From: Diphasiastrum complanatum
Taxonomy: Eukaryota; Streptophyta; Lycopodiopsida; Lycopodiales; Lycopodiaceae
NCBI GenBank assembly: GCA_029204225.1
Contig: CM055101.1
Location: 3,602,684 to 3,666,683 of the forward strand
DNA: 64,000 nucleotides
Direction: 5' to 3'
Both the position numbers and the translations under genes were made by a program. Below are positions 1 through 11,649 of this stretch, in pieces. The notes beneath the pieces were generated by a model that searched no databases, was not told where the DNA came from, and saw nothing but the letters and a program-made list of their open reading frames with translations. The first letter of the stretch is position 1; the number at the start of each line of letters is the position of its first letter.

Positions 1-1764
1 CAATTGATTTCATTTCAATTGGATGTGCCTTGAGGAAGCTATATACTCTCAAAGTGAGGTGGGTAGGGCACCCGACCTGGTTGGACACATCAATCTATGC
101 TCACATCTAGCTTGTTTGATCCAAAAACTCAAGAAAAAGCTAGCCAATTTTATCTATTTGTGATCTAGACATGTAGAAATACAAGAAGTTATGATAATAT
201 AGATCTTACTCTCTATTTGATCTCTCTCCCCTTGTTTTTACATAATACTCCATATATTTCTTTATCGAACTACAACTTCTTATATATGTGCATGATAAAC
301 TAAGTTAGAATAGATAATGCTTAATCTTAATCTCTACAAGTAATTATAAGAAATTGTCATTCTGTTAGGGGTTTCTTGCTAGTAGTGAAAGTGATATATT
401 TGGAAAGCAGTAGAAGTGGACAAGATTACATCAGTCTCAATTCCACTACACCAACTATTTGAGGTAGCCAAAACAAGTACCTTGTCCTGGTGGCCGCTTG
501 GAAATTTTCGAAAAGAAATATTTCAAAAAGCAACGTTGATATGGCTCCAACAGCAGTGCAAAAACATTTTAGAACATGTATTTGGTCTTGACTTGCGGGA
601 TGAAAATCACAATAGGATAGGACATATGAAGCCAATTACGAAAGCTCAATCAAATAGTGGAGGAGAAGCATGCGACAGGACATGATCATACCCCAACAAG
701 TCATGAGTCGATCTTGACCTGTAGAAGGGGCTTCTTTTGCAAGAAATGGGAATTATTCAAGATCTGAGATATTGTCTCGTGGCTATGTTGTTGGACTTTT
801 TGTTAGTAGTTAACGGTACTTTCAAGTTGTAGCTAAGCATCGTATTCCTTGAAGTTTGTGAAATACAGTCATACATTTATTCAATTATGACAAAAGTGCA
901 ACCTACACTACCCTATAGAGTAGAGCTCACCCATTGATATTCTAGCTAAATGGGCACCAAACTATCTCATATGGTCTTGGTGTGAAAAGTGTAATAGGAT
1001 AATGTGGTTGTAGCTTGAAACTTTTGTGTGTAGATGGAGCTAGGTTGTGAAGTGGAAGCTAGTTTCAAGTTACAAGGAAAACTTGGCTCCAAATAATGAT
1101 AACATCATCATTAGTAAAGGTTACGATGTAACCTTGCACTAACAATTTCAATTATATTGCACTACAAAAATGGTTGGATTTGATGATTCTAGTTGGAGAA
1201 TCATGCTCACAATGTTGCTGGGTGGACCCGCATGGTTTCAACTTGCGAAACACATATAGAAGACCCAAAAACAATGAAAAAAAATGCTTAGTAATGCAAA
1301 GATAAAACAAACAAAAGTGATGTTAAAGATCATGACAAGCTTTATTGTACACATATGTATGCTTAACATTAAAGAATAACTCAATTGTTGAGGTGGACTG
1401 TTGAACAAAGTTTAAAAAAGACATAGCAATCCAAACCATAAAAAGATAAAACACATGGTTAGTTCAAACTCATGGAGATGCATCATGCATCGTCTTTGAG
1501 CACATCACATCTAGATCTTATTGCTTTGGGACAAAGCTAAAATCCAAATGAGATCTCTTTAAAACGAATGGAGGTAAATAACATCTCCATGGCCCATGAT
1601 GGTGTTGAGAGAAATTTACAACCTCTTAAGTAGCCATTCACATTTCATATAAGAGTGTGAATATAAGGGTAATGACTAATGTAGTTTTATTCTAACTTTT
1701 TTTAAAGGTCTTCAACTTCCAAGGCTTCTAGCAAGGCACCTCAGGTTGCATAAATCTCAATTGG

Positions 1765-1770
<6 letters not shown>
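1..1770. other. No gene recognised
   Basis: AT-rich sequence with stop codons in all frames. The longest open stretch (416-685, plus, 89 codons) has no recognisable domain and no splice context, so I do not call it a gene. The stretch may be decayed repeat sequence, but I cannot assign a family. Confidence 0.5.

Positions 1771-1807
<37 letters not shown>
1771..1807. repeat. (AG)n microsatellite
   Basis: About 18 uninterrupted AG dinucleotides. A locally GC-richer stretch follows (about 1840-2000) with no convincing coding frame; the three short ORFs that overlap there on both strands exclude one another. Confidence 0.95.
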
Positions 1808-1810
<3 letters not shown>

Positions 1811-2703
1811 TAAAAAAGTCATATACGACTACTATATATAGGCCGATGGGCCGGATTGCGTGTGCGGCTGCTGCAGACGGGGGCTGGTGCACCGTGCGAC
1901 TTGCTTTATTAACGAACGTACAAGCACAGCGCGTCTGCGACCGCCCGCGCATGGAGGACCATCACAATTTGCTGACGAGTCACATCGTGGCCAATTTACA
2001 TCAGTGACCGTCACGGCACAGTTGAAACTTGAATGTACTATGGAGTCATGAGTTACATGACCAATGAGGGAGTGACAGAGAGAGCGGGCGGTGGTAGTTA
2101 TATGGTCGAAGAAAGTGGTTTATGACCCTCTTAAAAGGCCAACCGAAAGTGCACCGTAATATACGTCCGGGTCATGTTCTCACATACTCTCATACACATA
2201 CTTACCTTTAACCTCTTATAATTGAAGCCAGCCCCAACAAAAATGCAACAACATAGTATTTTTACGGATCTCCTTACCCAGTGCACCCCGATGTCATCCT
2301 GACACCATTGCCCTCCTTAAACAAATCTTTTTGTTGCTTTGTGAGCCGCAGATGCACTCCCTGACATGGTGCATGGAGTGCATGCGGTGCACTTCCTAAG
2401 TATCTGTGTATTGTTACTACTACTAGGATTAGGACCATCTAATTGTTATCGTTAGTACAGAAATACTATCCAAACATCAACCCAATTGAGCAACCAAACA
2501 ACAATAACATGTAAGTCTTAGATACATCACATACTTTTAAAAGACATAGACCTAATCCACTAAATCTAATTCCTATACACAAGCATCCTAGATCTTTCCC
2601 TTGACCACCATAACTAACAACTCACTCACAAAGTTGCTTCACGTAAGTCACGGAGGACATGCTATTCCCATAGTCTAGGCCTCACCCAACACCGGCCAAC
2701 AGG
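1808..2703. other. No gene recognised
   Basis: Contains the GC-richer island at about 1840-2000, then AT-rich sequence. I see no domain, LTR boundary or RNA gene. Confidence 0.45.
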
Positions 2704-2783
2704 GTTGGCTTAGTTGGTTACCTTAACATCCAAAGTTTGTTGTTGGTTGAGCCTCCCTTGGAACCAAGAAGCATAGTCTAGGC
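2704..2783 (+). mobile_element. tRNA-derived SINE fragment (copy 1)
   Basis: The sequence carries an RNA polymerase III box-A match (TGGCTTAGTTGG, fitting TRGCNNAGYNGG). About 75 bp of it match a second copy on the minus strand at 47147-47232, including the shared string ACATCCAAAGTTT and the shared end CCCTTGGAACCAAGAAGCAT. The box-B region is damaged here but intact in the other copy. Dispersed copies sharing tRNA-like promoter boxes are the signature of a tRNA-derived SINE. A decayed tRNA gene is the alternative, made unlikely by the shared non-tRNA tail. Confidence 0.6.
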
Positions 2784-4134
2784 CTCAGACCTAGGAATGA
2801 TGTGAATGATTGTCCAAGCTCACCCTTATACACAACCCAAAGGTGGATGTGGACAATCCAATTACAAATTAAATGGCCTGTCATGAAAGTTTATTTTCAT
2901 TGTTCCACTTTTTTGAAAATTTTGATTAAGAAAGTAGATAGTCATTGCAACATGCATGACTCTCATTGTCAGAGGAGGGTTATGCATGTGAATGTCAGCT
3001 ATTGCATGTATCCAAATGGTATGGCATTTCAATATATGCATGTATTTAGTTAATGCAAACTTTAAAATAAACAAGAAGGTTGTGATATACCACCAAGGCA
3101 TTACCATGAATTTATTGAATAAAAAGAGATAGTCTAAGATTGGATGCAAAGGAGATTAAGCTATTTTCAAATCTTAGTTGTCTTGGAATTGTGGCATAAT
3201 GGTTAGCATTTTTTTTCCCACCTCGAGCATTGAACTTTGATTCAAAGTGTGTGCATTAGTAGAGATATGATAACAAATAAAAAACACATAGGAAATGATA
3301 TTGTGAAGGCAAATAGATAGTCTTTATTTGTTGTTGTTGTGTCATGCATGTTGAGAGCATAGGGAAGCATGCAAGAAAAAGAGAGGAATACGGACTTTTT
3401 GCTATCTATGACTTGCATAGCAAGGTGGTATCTAAAGTGTGGGCATGTATACCAAAGGGGACATGCATTTTTTGTTATTTATGACTTTGCATCTAAAGGA
3501 CCAAATTCGTGCAATAAGTTCTTAGCAATGTGGCGTACATACCCTTAGTATATACTTTGAAAGTACAACTTCAATTCGACTTGAAACATAAAAGAGCCTA
3601 AAAGCTTATAGTAGGTTTAAACTTAAGTTTTAAACTTTTATAAGCTTGAATTTTAAAATTTTCTAACTTCTAAAACTTAGAAAATTCTTATAAACAAAAT
3701 TTTAAGCTTACAAAAACAAAAGGAACTTAAGCTTTGAACTAAATAAAAGATGAGGAAAGGTGGAGAACGTACCACAGGCTATACCTGCAACAACTACAGG
3801 CTTGTGTGATACATTTCTCCACCTCTCTTCTTGGCCTTCCTCCATCCTCCATCCTCCTTGCTGCAAGCCACTTGCATAACAAAGAAGTACATCCACACTA
3901 ACTCTGACAAATCTCAAAGGAGGAAAATATTGTTTTCTCTCCACCTCCTCTCCCATGCACGTACAATTGTACACGCTCCCTACTCTAGCCTAAGGATAAA
4001 TCTTGGGGGAGTTCTAGGGCCATAAGGCCATGGGACTAAAGCAGGTGACTAGAGATGAAGGTGGGTTTGTCAGAAATTAGTGGGAATGAGCGGAAGCTAG
4101 GAGCGAGCTTGGTGCGTGGATCAGAAGTGCCACA
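2784..4134. other. No gene recognised
   Basis: AT-rich and without a supportable ORF. It holds a short AT hairpin (3602-3647). Near 3190-3250 is a weak tRNA-like stretch with a possible box A but no proper box B. Confidence 0.4.
3602..3647. repeat. AT-rich hairpin
   Basis: AAGCTTATA at 3602-3610 pairs with TATAAGCTT at 3639-3647. The loop itself contains a TTTAAACTTAAGTTTTAAA near-palindrome. It may be the core of a small MITE; I could not find target-site duplications. Confidence 0.4.
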
Positions 4135-4789
4135 GTTAGCAGCAGAATGTTCAAACTGAATTGATTCAACAAATGCAAGTGAACTATAATAGTAGTGAGA
4201 CATATAATTGCACTCTAATTAATATCAACAATGAGTACAATGCTTGAAGTAATTACTTCAGCTGATCGTTGTGTGTGATAACACTGGCAACGGAAATATA
4301 TCTTGTCAATTACAATTTCAGTAGTAACTGTATATCAGAAGAAGTTTTTTGATGAAGATTTTAGGATTAGATATATTGAAAATATCTACAACTAAATCAC
4401 ATTTAATGCTATCTTCTATATTAATTACAACCGCCTTGTAACTGTAAATACATGTATAACGTAGGCGGATTGTCAACGCGAAGTCATTGGGTCGGATTTT
4501 TGATCGACGGTATCGAAATTTACTTTGGGTCGAATTTTATACAAAGGATCAAAAAATTTACACCGAGTCAAAAAATATGCTGAGGGTTGAATTTTTCGGG
4601 GTCAAAAAAATTAGACCCGATATGATCTGATCCAGGGTCGAAACACGCTCGGATAATTTAGTGAAGGGTCAGAAAAATTTGAACCGATCCGACCCGCCCC
4701 GACCCAAAGTCGAAAAAATCTCTATTTTGAATGGCTTTTTAGGATGATCATTAATAAATGGATTTGAGGCTGAGCATTGAAATCCAACA
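4135..4789 (-). mobile_element. 3' LTR of a Copia element (left limit uncertain)
   Basis: On the minus strand the LTR begins at 4789 with TGTTGGATTT, directly after a polypurine tract (complement of CTCCCCCTTAA, 4790-4800) that ends the RNase H remnant to its right. This PPT-LTR junction fixes the right edge. The left edge was not found; the stated limit is a guess from where the sequence character changes. The LTR holds an odd degenerate repeat (4476-4728) that may be a later insertion or expansion. Confidence 0.5.
4476..4728. repeat. Degenerate GGGTCGAA/GGGTCAAA repeat block
   Basis: A short motif of the form GGGTC(G/A)(A/G)A followed by a T- or A-run and TTAC or TTTG recurs about eight to ten times, with reverse-complement forms (GACCC) near the right end. 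The units differ in spacing and sequence. The block lies inside the probable Copia LTR. Confidence 0.6.
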
Positions 4790-5325
<536 letters not shown>

Positions 5326-5685
5326 GGCAAGACTAAATATTAGTCGCGAACAGCTAGACTAATAATAACTCGCAAAGAGCAGACTACCAGATTAAGTAAT
5401 AAGAAAGCCAGACAGAACGTAGAAAAGCATTGCAATATTGACACAAATCTGAACGCAGAACAAACAGAGTTGTAATCAGATTAAGTATAACAAAATATAT
5501 AGGTCAATAATGTAGGTGAGCACAAAACAATAGCGGACGAAATCACGTGCTTCACAAAGCTAATCACACAATCTGTGAAGGTGATAAACCTATTATTGAC
5601 AATACATCTGGAAGAAAGAATCAATGCGCGAAAGCATCTACGATGTCTATCTCTGATTATCAGTGATGTTTCGTTCTAATACCGT
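5326..5685. other. Unassigned sequence between two Copia pieces
   Basis: No coding frame. Short repeats of the form ACTAAnnnTAGTCGCGAA or similar occur at about 5325-5390. The right end (5673-5685) reads on the minus strand as a weak match to an initiator-Met tRNA primer site, GGTATTAGAAC. Confidence 0.35.
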
Positions 5686-6206
5686 TGTTGTGAATACGCA
5701 GATGGTATTCAATATATACATAATTTTACAGGTGTGCAGATAAAGAAAGTACAGAAGTGGTTGTGCTGTCTGTGGGAGATCATGGGTGGCTGCTGTCGTT
5801 GTCAAATTTGATTGCACAGTGCATGGGATGAGCGTGAGAAGGCCGCGACGTTAGCCTTCGTGAAATTAACGTTGTTGAAAATGCAAAAAATGCGACACTC
5901 TGACAAATGCCTTAAAAACTGATTTACAGAGTACTTTCACTTTTCTATAAGGGCACCTTTGGCATTTGTAGGGCAATGTCGTCTTTTTTGTCTGTCACAA
6001 ATCACGTGTAAAAATAAAGTGTCATCTTTTTTGCCTTTTTTGCCTGTGAAAATTTACTTGTATTTATGTAGACAATCGTGTTTTATTCGCCTGTCTTATT
6101 CTACATGTAAATATGCAGACTGTGCAACAACATAAGTAAAATATAGCAGCATGAATGGAGGCAGATTAACATAGGATTTAGGAGAGTAAAGGAGATAAAT
6201 CCAACA
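5686..6206 (-). mobile_element. Possible 5' LTR or solo LTR
   Basis: Read on the minus strand this 521-bp stretch starts TGTTGGATTT and ends TTCACAACA, giving TG...CA termini with short inverted repeats (TGTTG/CAACA). A degenerate initiator-Met primer site (GGTATTAGAAC) follows immediately. Its first ten bases equal those of the LTR at 4789, but the rest does not align well by eye, so I do not claim that they belong to one element. Confidence 0.4.
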
Positions 6207-6255
6207 ACTAGCCCCTGTAAGGACCCTTGTATTAGCTGAAAGCACTATCATGGGA

Positions 6256-6860
6256 AAGCTAATGTAGGTTTCCTACAGGGGACATCTTCCCCCCTCCTCT
6301 CTTCAATTTTCCTTTCTTCTTCTGTCTTGGCTGAGAGATGAGATCTTGCCCTCTTTTACTTCCTGCTAGAGGGTCTGTAACCATGATGGAAGAACCTTCA
6401 GTGGAGCAAGCATCTATATCATACAGATCTGCCCCTCCAGTGCATGTCTCTTTCGCAATGGAATTGTCTTTTTTTTTCAAGTTTTCCATTTTTCCCTCTT
6501 CTGAGCCTATCGGAGGTTGCTGATTTTCACCCTTTTTTTCCAAAGAAATTTTGCACATCCTGTTACCAATATTTAGGAACAGGAGGTGGGGGAGGACGCG
6601 GTGGTGGTGGACGAGGAGCTAGTGGATCTCGTGGGGTGGATGACACTACTGGGAGAGGATCTTCTGAGTTCTTTTCAAGGGTGTCGTACAATCTTACGAC
6701 CACTATACATCCAGGAATAGGATTTTTCCCAAGAGGGAAAGTGGCTGGCACATGGAAGTCCAATCTATTTACACAAAGTTTGACCAATTTGACCATTTTC
6801 AAGATTCTACTCAAAGGTCAATTTCACACTAGTGTAGGTCAAGCTAAAATCAATCTAACT
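6256..6860 (-). pseudogene. LINE ORF1-like fragment
   Basis: Two minus-strand open stretches (6563-6814 and 6259-6558) read as a Pro/Arg-rich linker followed by a Lys-rich C-terminus ending in a stop. A basic, low-complexity end of this kind is common in plant LINE ORF1 proteins, but no zinc knuckle or DUF4283 core is visible, so this assignment is weak. The neighbouring Copia LTR interrupts it at 6861. The coiled-coil ORF beyond that Copia element (10900-11514, same strand) could be the other half of the same protein. The Gly-rich plus-strand ORF over 6444-6866 is its shadow. Confidence 0.3.
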
Positions 6861-6984
6861 TTATAAAAATGACTTATGTACATTCTTTCACACGAGGGAA
6901 CAGACTCCACACGTGTGAGATCCTATCAAGCTCAAATAACTTGAGATCTACAAGGTACAACAAGTTGGAAGTGATATTTTAACA
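6861..6984 (-). mobile_element. Copia 3' LTR, truncated
   Basis: This matches the outer part of the 5' LTR at 10384-10671: TGTTAAAATATCA at the LTR start, the run through ACTTGAGATCT and AATGTACATAAGTC. Only the first 124 bp of the LTR remain. A polypurine tract (minus strand AGTGAGGAGGAG) adjoins it at 6985-6996. Confidence 0.85.
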
Positions 6985-9789
6985 CTCCTCCTCACTTCTA
7001 ACTTGGCAAGTCTAATGTACATATATCTACAACTCCAAGAGCATCTCTTAACTTGAAAAATGAATCTTTAGCCAAAGGTTTGGTTAAGATATCAGCTATG
7101 CACTCGGATGAAGGCACATGATGAAGTTGAACCTCCTTGGATTGCACATTCTCCCTCACAAAGTGATGAGCTATCTCAATTTGCTTTGTTCTAGCATGGA
7201 AGATCGGACCGGGTAGCAATTTGTTGAGAAGCTTGATTGTCACAATAGATGCAAGGGACCTCCTCGGCCTTTAGCACTTGAAGCTCCACCAAAAGTCTTC
7301 TTAGCCATAGGAGTTCTTTGGTTGTTGAAGTCAATGCCTTGTACTCGGCTTCACAAGAGGAAAGAGAAATTGTATCTTGCTTTTTGGAAAGCCAAAATAT
7401 CACTCCCCCACAAAGAAAAGTGACAAATGCACTTATGGATCTTCTATCCATCTTATCTCCTACAAAATCTGAATCCGAAAATGCTCTCAAGTACAAGTTA
7501 GATCCTTGATAGAGAATGCCAAAAAATCTAGTAGAAGAGACATATCTAAGCACTCTCTTGGCACTTTTCTAATGATGCATCAAGGGACCTTGCATATATT
7601 GACTTAACTTCCTTACACTATAACTCAAATCTGGTCTAGTGATTGTCAAATAGATTAAGGAGCCTATTAGAGAGAGTAGAGAAAATCATGCAACCTAGAG
7701 TAACTCTAGGTGCTTGCTTCAAGCCATATAGGCTCTTCCTTAAGTGGCAAACCTTGTCCTCCTCACCATCCTTGATGAAGCCCTCGGGTAGCAACATGTA
7801 TATTTCCTCCTCCAAGTAGCCATTCAAAAAGCATTTGTCACATCCATTTGATAGAGATTCCAAAGGAATGTGGACATAACATATACATCCAAACACTTTA
7901 AAATCTTTTACATTGGGCTTATTGCCAAACAAATCTTGAAATGGTGAGATCCCACCAATAGCACTACTAGCTTTGCACATTCACAAAGACTCCTATTTTT
8001 CCACTTGGCCACCCCATTTTGTTGGGGGGTGTAAGGACAAGTGAGTTCTCTCTTAATGCCATTGATCTCACAAAAGTCTCTCATCTTGTTGGAGATATAC
8101 TCTCCTCCATTATCACATCTGAGAACTTTAATGCAAGAACTAAGTTGCTTTTCCACTAGAGACTTAAACTTTACAAAAGCTTCATATAGAAGGCTTTTCT
8201 TAGGCAATAATTCAATCCGAGTGTATCTAGTACAATCATCAATAAAATTCACATACATTAAAGCTCCTCCATTACTGTCATGAGAAAAAGTATGTACATC
8301 CGAATGGATAAGATCTTGTTAAAGGTGAGGTAGATCTTGTTAAAGATCTCTTGTAAGAAGTCTTGTGTGACTTTGCAAGGCCACATGCCTCACACACTTT
8401 GCCACACTTCTTGAAAGCTTTTGGTAGGCCGAGAGCTAGCTCCTTTGATGCCATGGATTCCATTGATTGAAGATTAGGATGGCCCAATATTTTGTGCCAA
8501 AGCTCCACTTGAGTCAACTCCTCCCTAACCATATTCACACTTTCAATAGCTACATTAGCATCCAACTTGAAAAGCCTTCCTTGCTTAATGCCACTAGCTA
8601 TGCACTTAGCATTTTTCAAGATGGAACACACTCCATTCTTGAAATGTACATCTAGTCCATTGTCCATTAATTGACCAACACTAAGCAAGGCTTTTGTAAT
8701 GGATGGAACATACAAAACATTATCAAGATCTATCCTTTTAGATGATCCTAAGCATAATGAAATAGATCTCTTGATCACTAGCAGTGTAGATTGATTTCTT
8801 AGAATCATTACAAGAAAGTAGATAAGAGAAATAATGCTTGTTGAATGACATGTGGCCCCACTATCAATCCACCATGTCTCTTGGCTTGAAGTTGGTGTAG
8901 ATGCTACCATCAAGGATGTGTTGAAGCCATCCTCTTCCTCCTCCCCCTGTGCAAGATTTCCTTGATCTTCATTCCCTTGTGCATTCTTCTTCTTATAGCA
9001 TTCGGAAGCAAAGTGTCCTTTCTTTCCACAAAAAAAACACTTCAATTTTGCTTTGTTCTGTTGCTTCCCTTTGAAGGTAGATGCTCCATCTGTTGCCTCG
9101 GCCTCCTTGTCTTGGATCTTCTTGAAAGGATGAGACTTCTTCTTGCCTTTAAATGTGAAGTTTGCTTTCTCATCACCATTATGTAGTGATAAGGACCTCA
9201 TTCTTGTTTGGAGGTGTAGAATTCTACTCTTCTCAACCACAAGAACATTATGCAATTTTTCAATTGATGGAAGTTGGTCTTGAATAGCAAAAGGTTGAAC
9301 TAGATTAGAGAACTCGTCTCCTAATCCATTCAAAATTACTTGTACTAGTTCATTATCTTGGATCTTCTCTCCTATAGATCCCAATTCTTTGTTCAAGGAT
9401 TTTATCCTTAGGACATACTCTTGTCCATTTTCTCCACTTCCCCTCATGCTTTGCAAGATCAAGCTTCTTAGCATAAGCACTCTTGAAGTGTTATTGGATT
9501 CATAAATGTTCTTTAGTGAATCCCAAGCCTCTTTTGATGTGGTACAAGAAGCCACCTCCTTCAAGAGGTCATTGCTTACATTTAACTTCAAGCAATGTAG
9601 GGCTAATCTAACCCTCTTCTTGTACTTTAGTTGTTCTTGGGGAGCTTGAGGCTCTTCCTCAACTCCTAAGACAATATCAAAGAGATCATGAACCACTAGT
9701 AATGATTCCATTCTTACTTTCCAAATGGAATAGTTTGTAGAAGTTAGTTTCTCACTAGATTCTAACATATATCCAGCCATGGATGTCAT
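6985..9789 (-). pseudogene. Copia gag-pol, decayed and internally deleted
   Basis: The 5' block (9789-8278) is open for 503 codons. It has a gag N-terminus (LTSTNYSIWKVRME), a CCHC zinc knuckle (CFFCGKKGHFASEC), the protease motif WWIDSGATCHST and the HxLGH start of integrase. A frame shift leads to the integrase core (8258-7908; RCDNGGEY, the C-terminal Glu region altered to VAKWKNRS). Then come a connector ([10 protein letters not shown]), a scrap of reverse transcriptase ([26 protein letters not shown]) and RNase H (LSSCEAEYKAL, then FHARTKQIEIAHHF). Most of the RT, including the YVDD region, is deleted. The element is non-autonomous and dead. Confidence 0.92.
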
Positions 9790-10383
9790 TTTGAATGAAA
9801 GCCTATGAGATACACAAAGATCTCTTGATAAGGTGTGATCTAAGATAGATTTCTAGCTTTCAAAAAGCTTCTAATCTCGTCCCAATCAATCCTAGTTCAA
9901 CTTGGATGATGATATAATAGATCAACTACAAATATCCTAGCAATTCACTCCTCAAAGAAATTGATTCTAGTTCAATTTGGTTTGATATTTCACACACACT
10001 TAAGATCTGAACAAATCAGCCTTAAAGATCTGATCTAATGCTTCAAAATGAATTGCTTCAATGACTCAAATCACTATTTGATCATTAGCATTCAATAGAT
10101 TGAACCTAGATCTAGACAATGCACTAAAAACCTTGAATTTTGGACTAGTATGCACTTTTTTGGATCAAAAACACTAATGTAAGTTAATTTGAAGGTTGTT
10201 GTACGGTTTCACACGTGTGGTCAGTACTTCAGCAGCCCACAAATCGATCTTGACCAAAAACAATGATGCTACTTCTCTCTTTGAACTCGCCCTCTCAATT
10301 AGAACTCAAAAACAACAAATTGTCAATGATTTCTCAAGTACTATTAATCATTTAGATCACTCTTAGACTTGGCTCTAATACCA
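9790..10383 (-). mobile_element. Copia 5' leader with initiator-Met primer site
   Basis: This is the untranslated leader between the 5' LTR and the gag start. At 10371-10383 the minus strand reads TGGTATTAGAGCC, the usual Copia primer-binding site for the 3' end of initiator tRNA-Met (one change from TGGTATCAGAGCC), abutting the LTR end CGCCA. Confidence 0.85.
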
Positions 10384-10671
10384 TGGCGATTTTCAGAGAA
10401 AAAGGACAAGTATTGATTGTAGTATCAATCATCAAGAGTTATTGATTGCTTAATCCAAAGATCTATCAAGTTCTAGATGTTAGATCTTGATCTAGATGTT
10501 ATACACTATGATTTAAGCAAGAGCAATGGATCAAATGATCAAACACATAGATGGGCGGCCTTTATAAAAATGACTTATGTACATTCTTTCACAAGTGGGA
10601 ACAGACTCCACACATGTGAGATCCTATCAAGCTCAAATAACTTGAGATCTGTTGGAAATGATATTTTAACA
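10384..10671 (-). mobile_element. Copia 5' LTR
   Basis: This is a 288-bp LTR with TG...CA termini (minus strand starts TGTTAAAATATC and ends ATCGCCA). It is bounded on the inside by the primer site. The distal 110 bp match the truncated 3' LTR at 6861-6984. No target-site duplication can be tested, because the other end is truncated. Confidence 0.88.
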
Positions 10672-10899
10672 TTTCATTCCCTTGTTCGCCCTCTTTGTTC
10701 AACTCATTGGATTCTTCTTCTTCCATAGCCTCCTCTGTACTCAATGTGGAGTTTCCTGGGGTATATTCTGTTTCCCACTTCTTCTTTTCAACCCTTTGTT
10801 GAGCTCATCAGTCAAGAGCTTATTCATCCTGCTATTGTGCTCCTTTGAGTAAGTGGCTGATCTTCCCACACCTTTATTTTTTCCATATCCAATATGTTC

Positions 10900-11514
10900 T
10901 TAGAAGAACTCTTCCAAGACAGCAGAATCCACTCCATTTTGCTGCTTATTTGGCTCAGCCTCCAGGGCTTGTTTGAAACTTTTACTTCCACAAGTTGTGG
11001 TTGAAACATGCCCACCTGTTCTAACTTGCATTCCCTTTTGAAAGTCCCTGCTTCTGGAAACTTCATCTGGTTGCTGATCAAGTTGAGATTGTCCAACTAA
11101 GTCATTGGTATCTTCAAAATCCTTCAAAAGATCCCTAATTCTCTCTGGTTGAACTCTCTCTTGTTCAGTTTTTTCAGCAATATGAACAATTTGTTCAGCA
11201 CGCTGCTCCTCGCATTTGCGAGCTTCTGATGCCTTTGACTCTTCATGCATCCTCTGTCTCTCTGCATTTGCCTCACGCCGCTGTGCACGTGCTTCTGCCT
11301 TCCTAGTGGCGGCATCCAGGTACGCCTGTGCTTCAGCCTCTATTCGACTTCTATGTGCCTCTGCAATGGCTTCGACTCTATGATTTACCGATTTAACGAG
11401 AGACGAGATAATGCTATCTTTTGCAAGACCTGATCTTTCTCGTGGAGTATGACGTGGAGATCCTTCTGTTGTGCCACTCTGGCGCCATCCTTCTCCTGTT
11501 GCAGCATCGTCCAT
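10900..11514 (-). CDS. Coiled-coil ORF of a probable transposable element
   Basis: An open frame of 204 codons starts with MDDAATGEGW. Residues about 45-130 are strongly Ala/Glu/Arg/Gln-rich with heptad-like spacing (for example KAEARAQRREANAERQRM), which predicts a long alpha-helical coiled coil. The rest is polar and unstructured. No catalytic motif or zinc knuckle is present. The setting between a Copia LTR and a LINE end suggests a retroelement ORF, perhaps LINE ORF1, whose continuation may lie beyond the Copia insertion at 6256-6860. The frame closes at 10900, and a shifted frame continues to 10824. A diverged host gene exon is the alternative. Confidence 0.35.
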   Translation of the reverse strand: MDDAATGEGWRQSGTTEGSPRHTPRERSGLAKDSIISSLVKSVNHRVEAIAEAHRSRIEAEAQAYLDAATRKAEARAQRREANAERQRMHEESKASEARKCEEQRAEQIVHIAEKTEQERVQPERIRDLLKDFEDTNDLVGQSQLDQQPDEVSRSRDFQKGMQVRTGGHVSTTTCGSKSFKQALEAEPNKQQNGVDSAVLEEFF

Positions 11515-11649
11515 AGCTCACATTCGTAACACTATTTAAGCCTTTATTGACATAAAATAAATCTATCTCTAAGTTGAGATCTAAATTTGGCCTCAAAATT
11601 GCCAAGATCAAACAACTACGCTAGTTGAATTTTTCACAATCCCTTGTTG

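Noticed and set aside
416-685. 89-codon plus-strand ORF
   Set aside because: No recognisable domain, no homology to anything else in the window apart from a chance MKPITK string also found near 23600, and overlapping ORFs on the other strand.
3184-3250. Possible tRNA or SINE with TGGCATAATGG
   Set aside because: A box-A-like string is present, but no good box B, no cloverleaf can be folded by eye, and there is no second copy.
6444-6866. Gly/Arg-rich plus-strand ORF resembling an RGG protein
   Set aside because: It is the antisense of the Pro/Arg-rich segment, crosses into a Copia LTR and has no RNA-binding domain.
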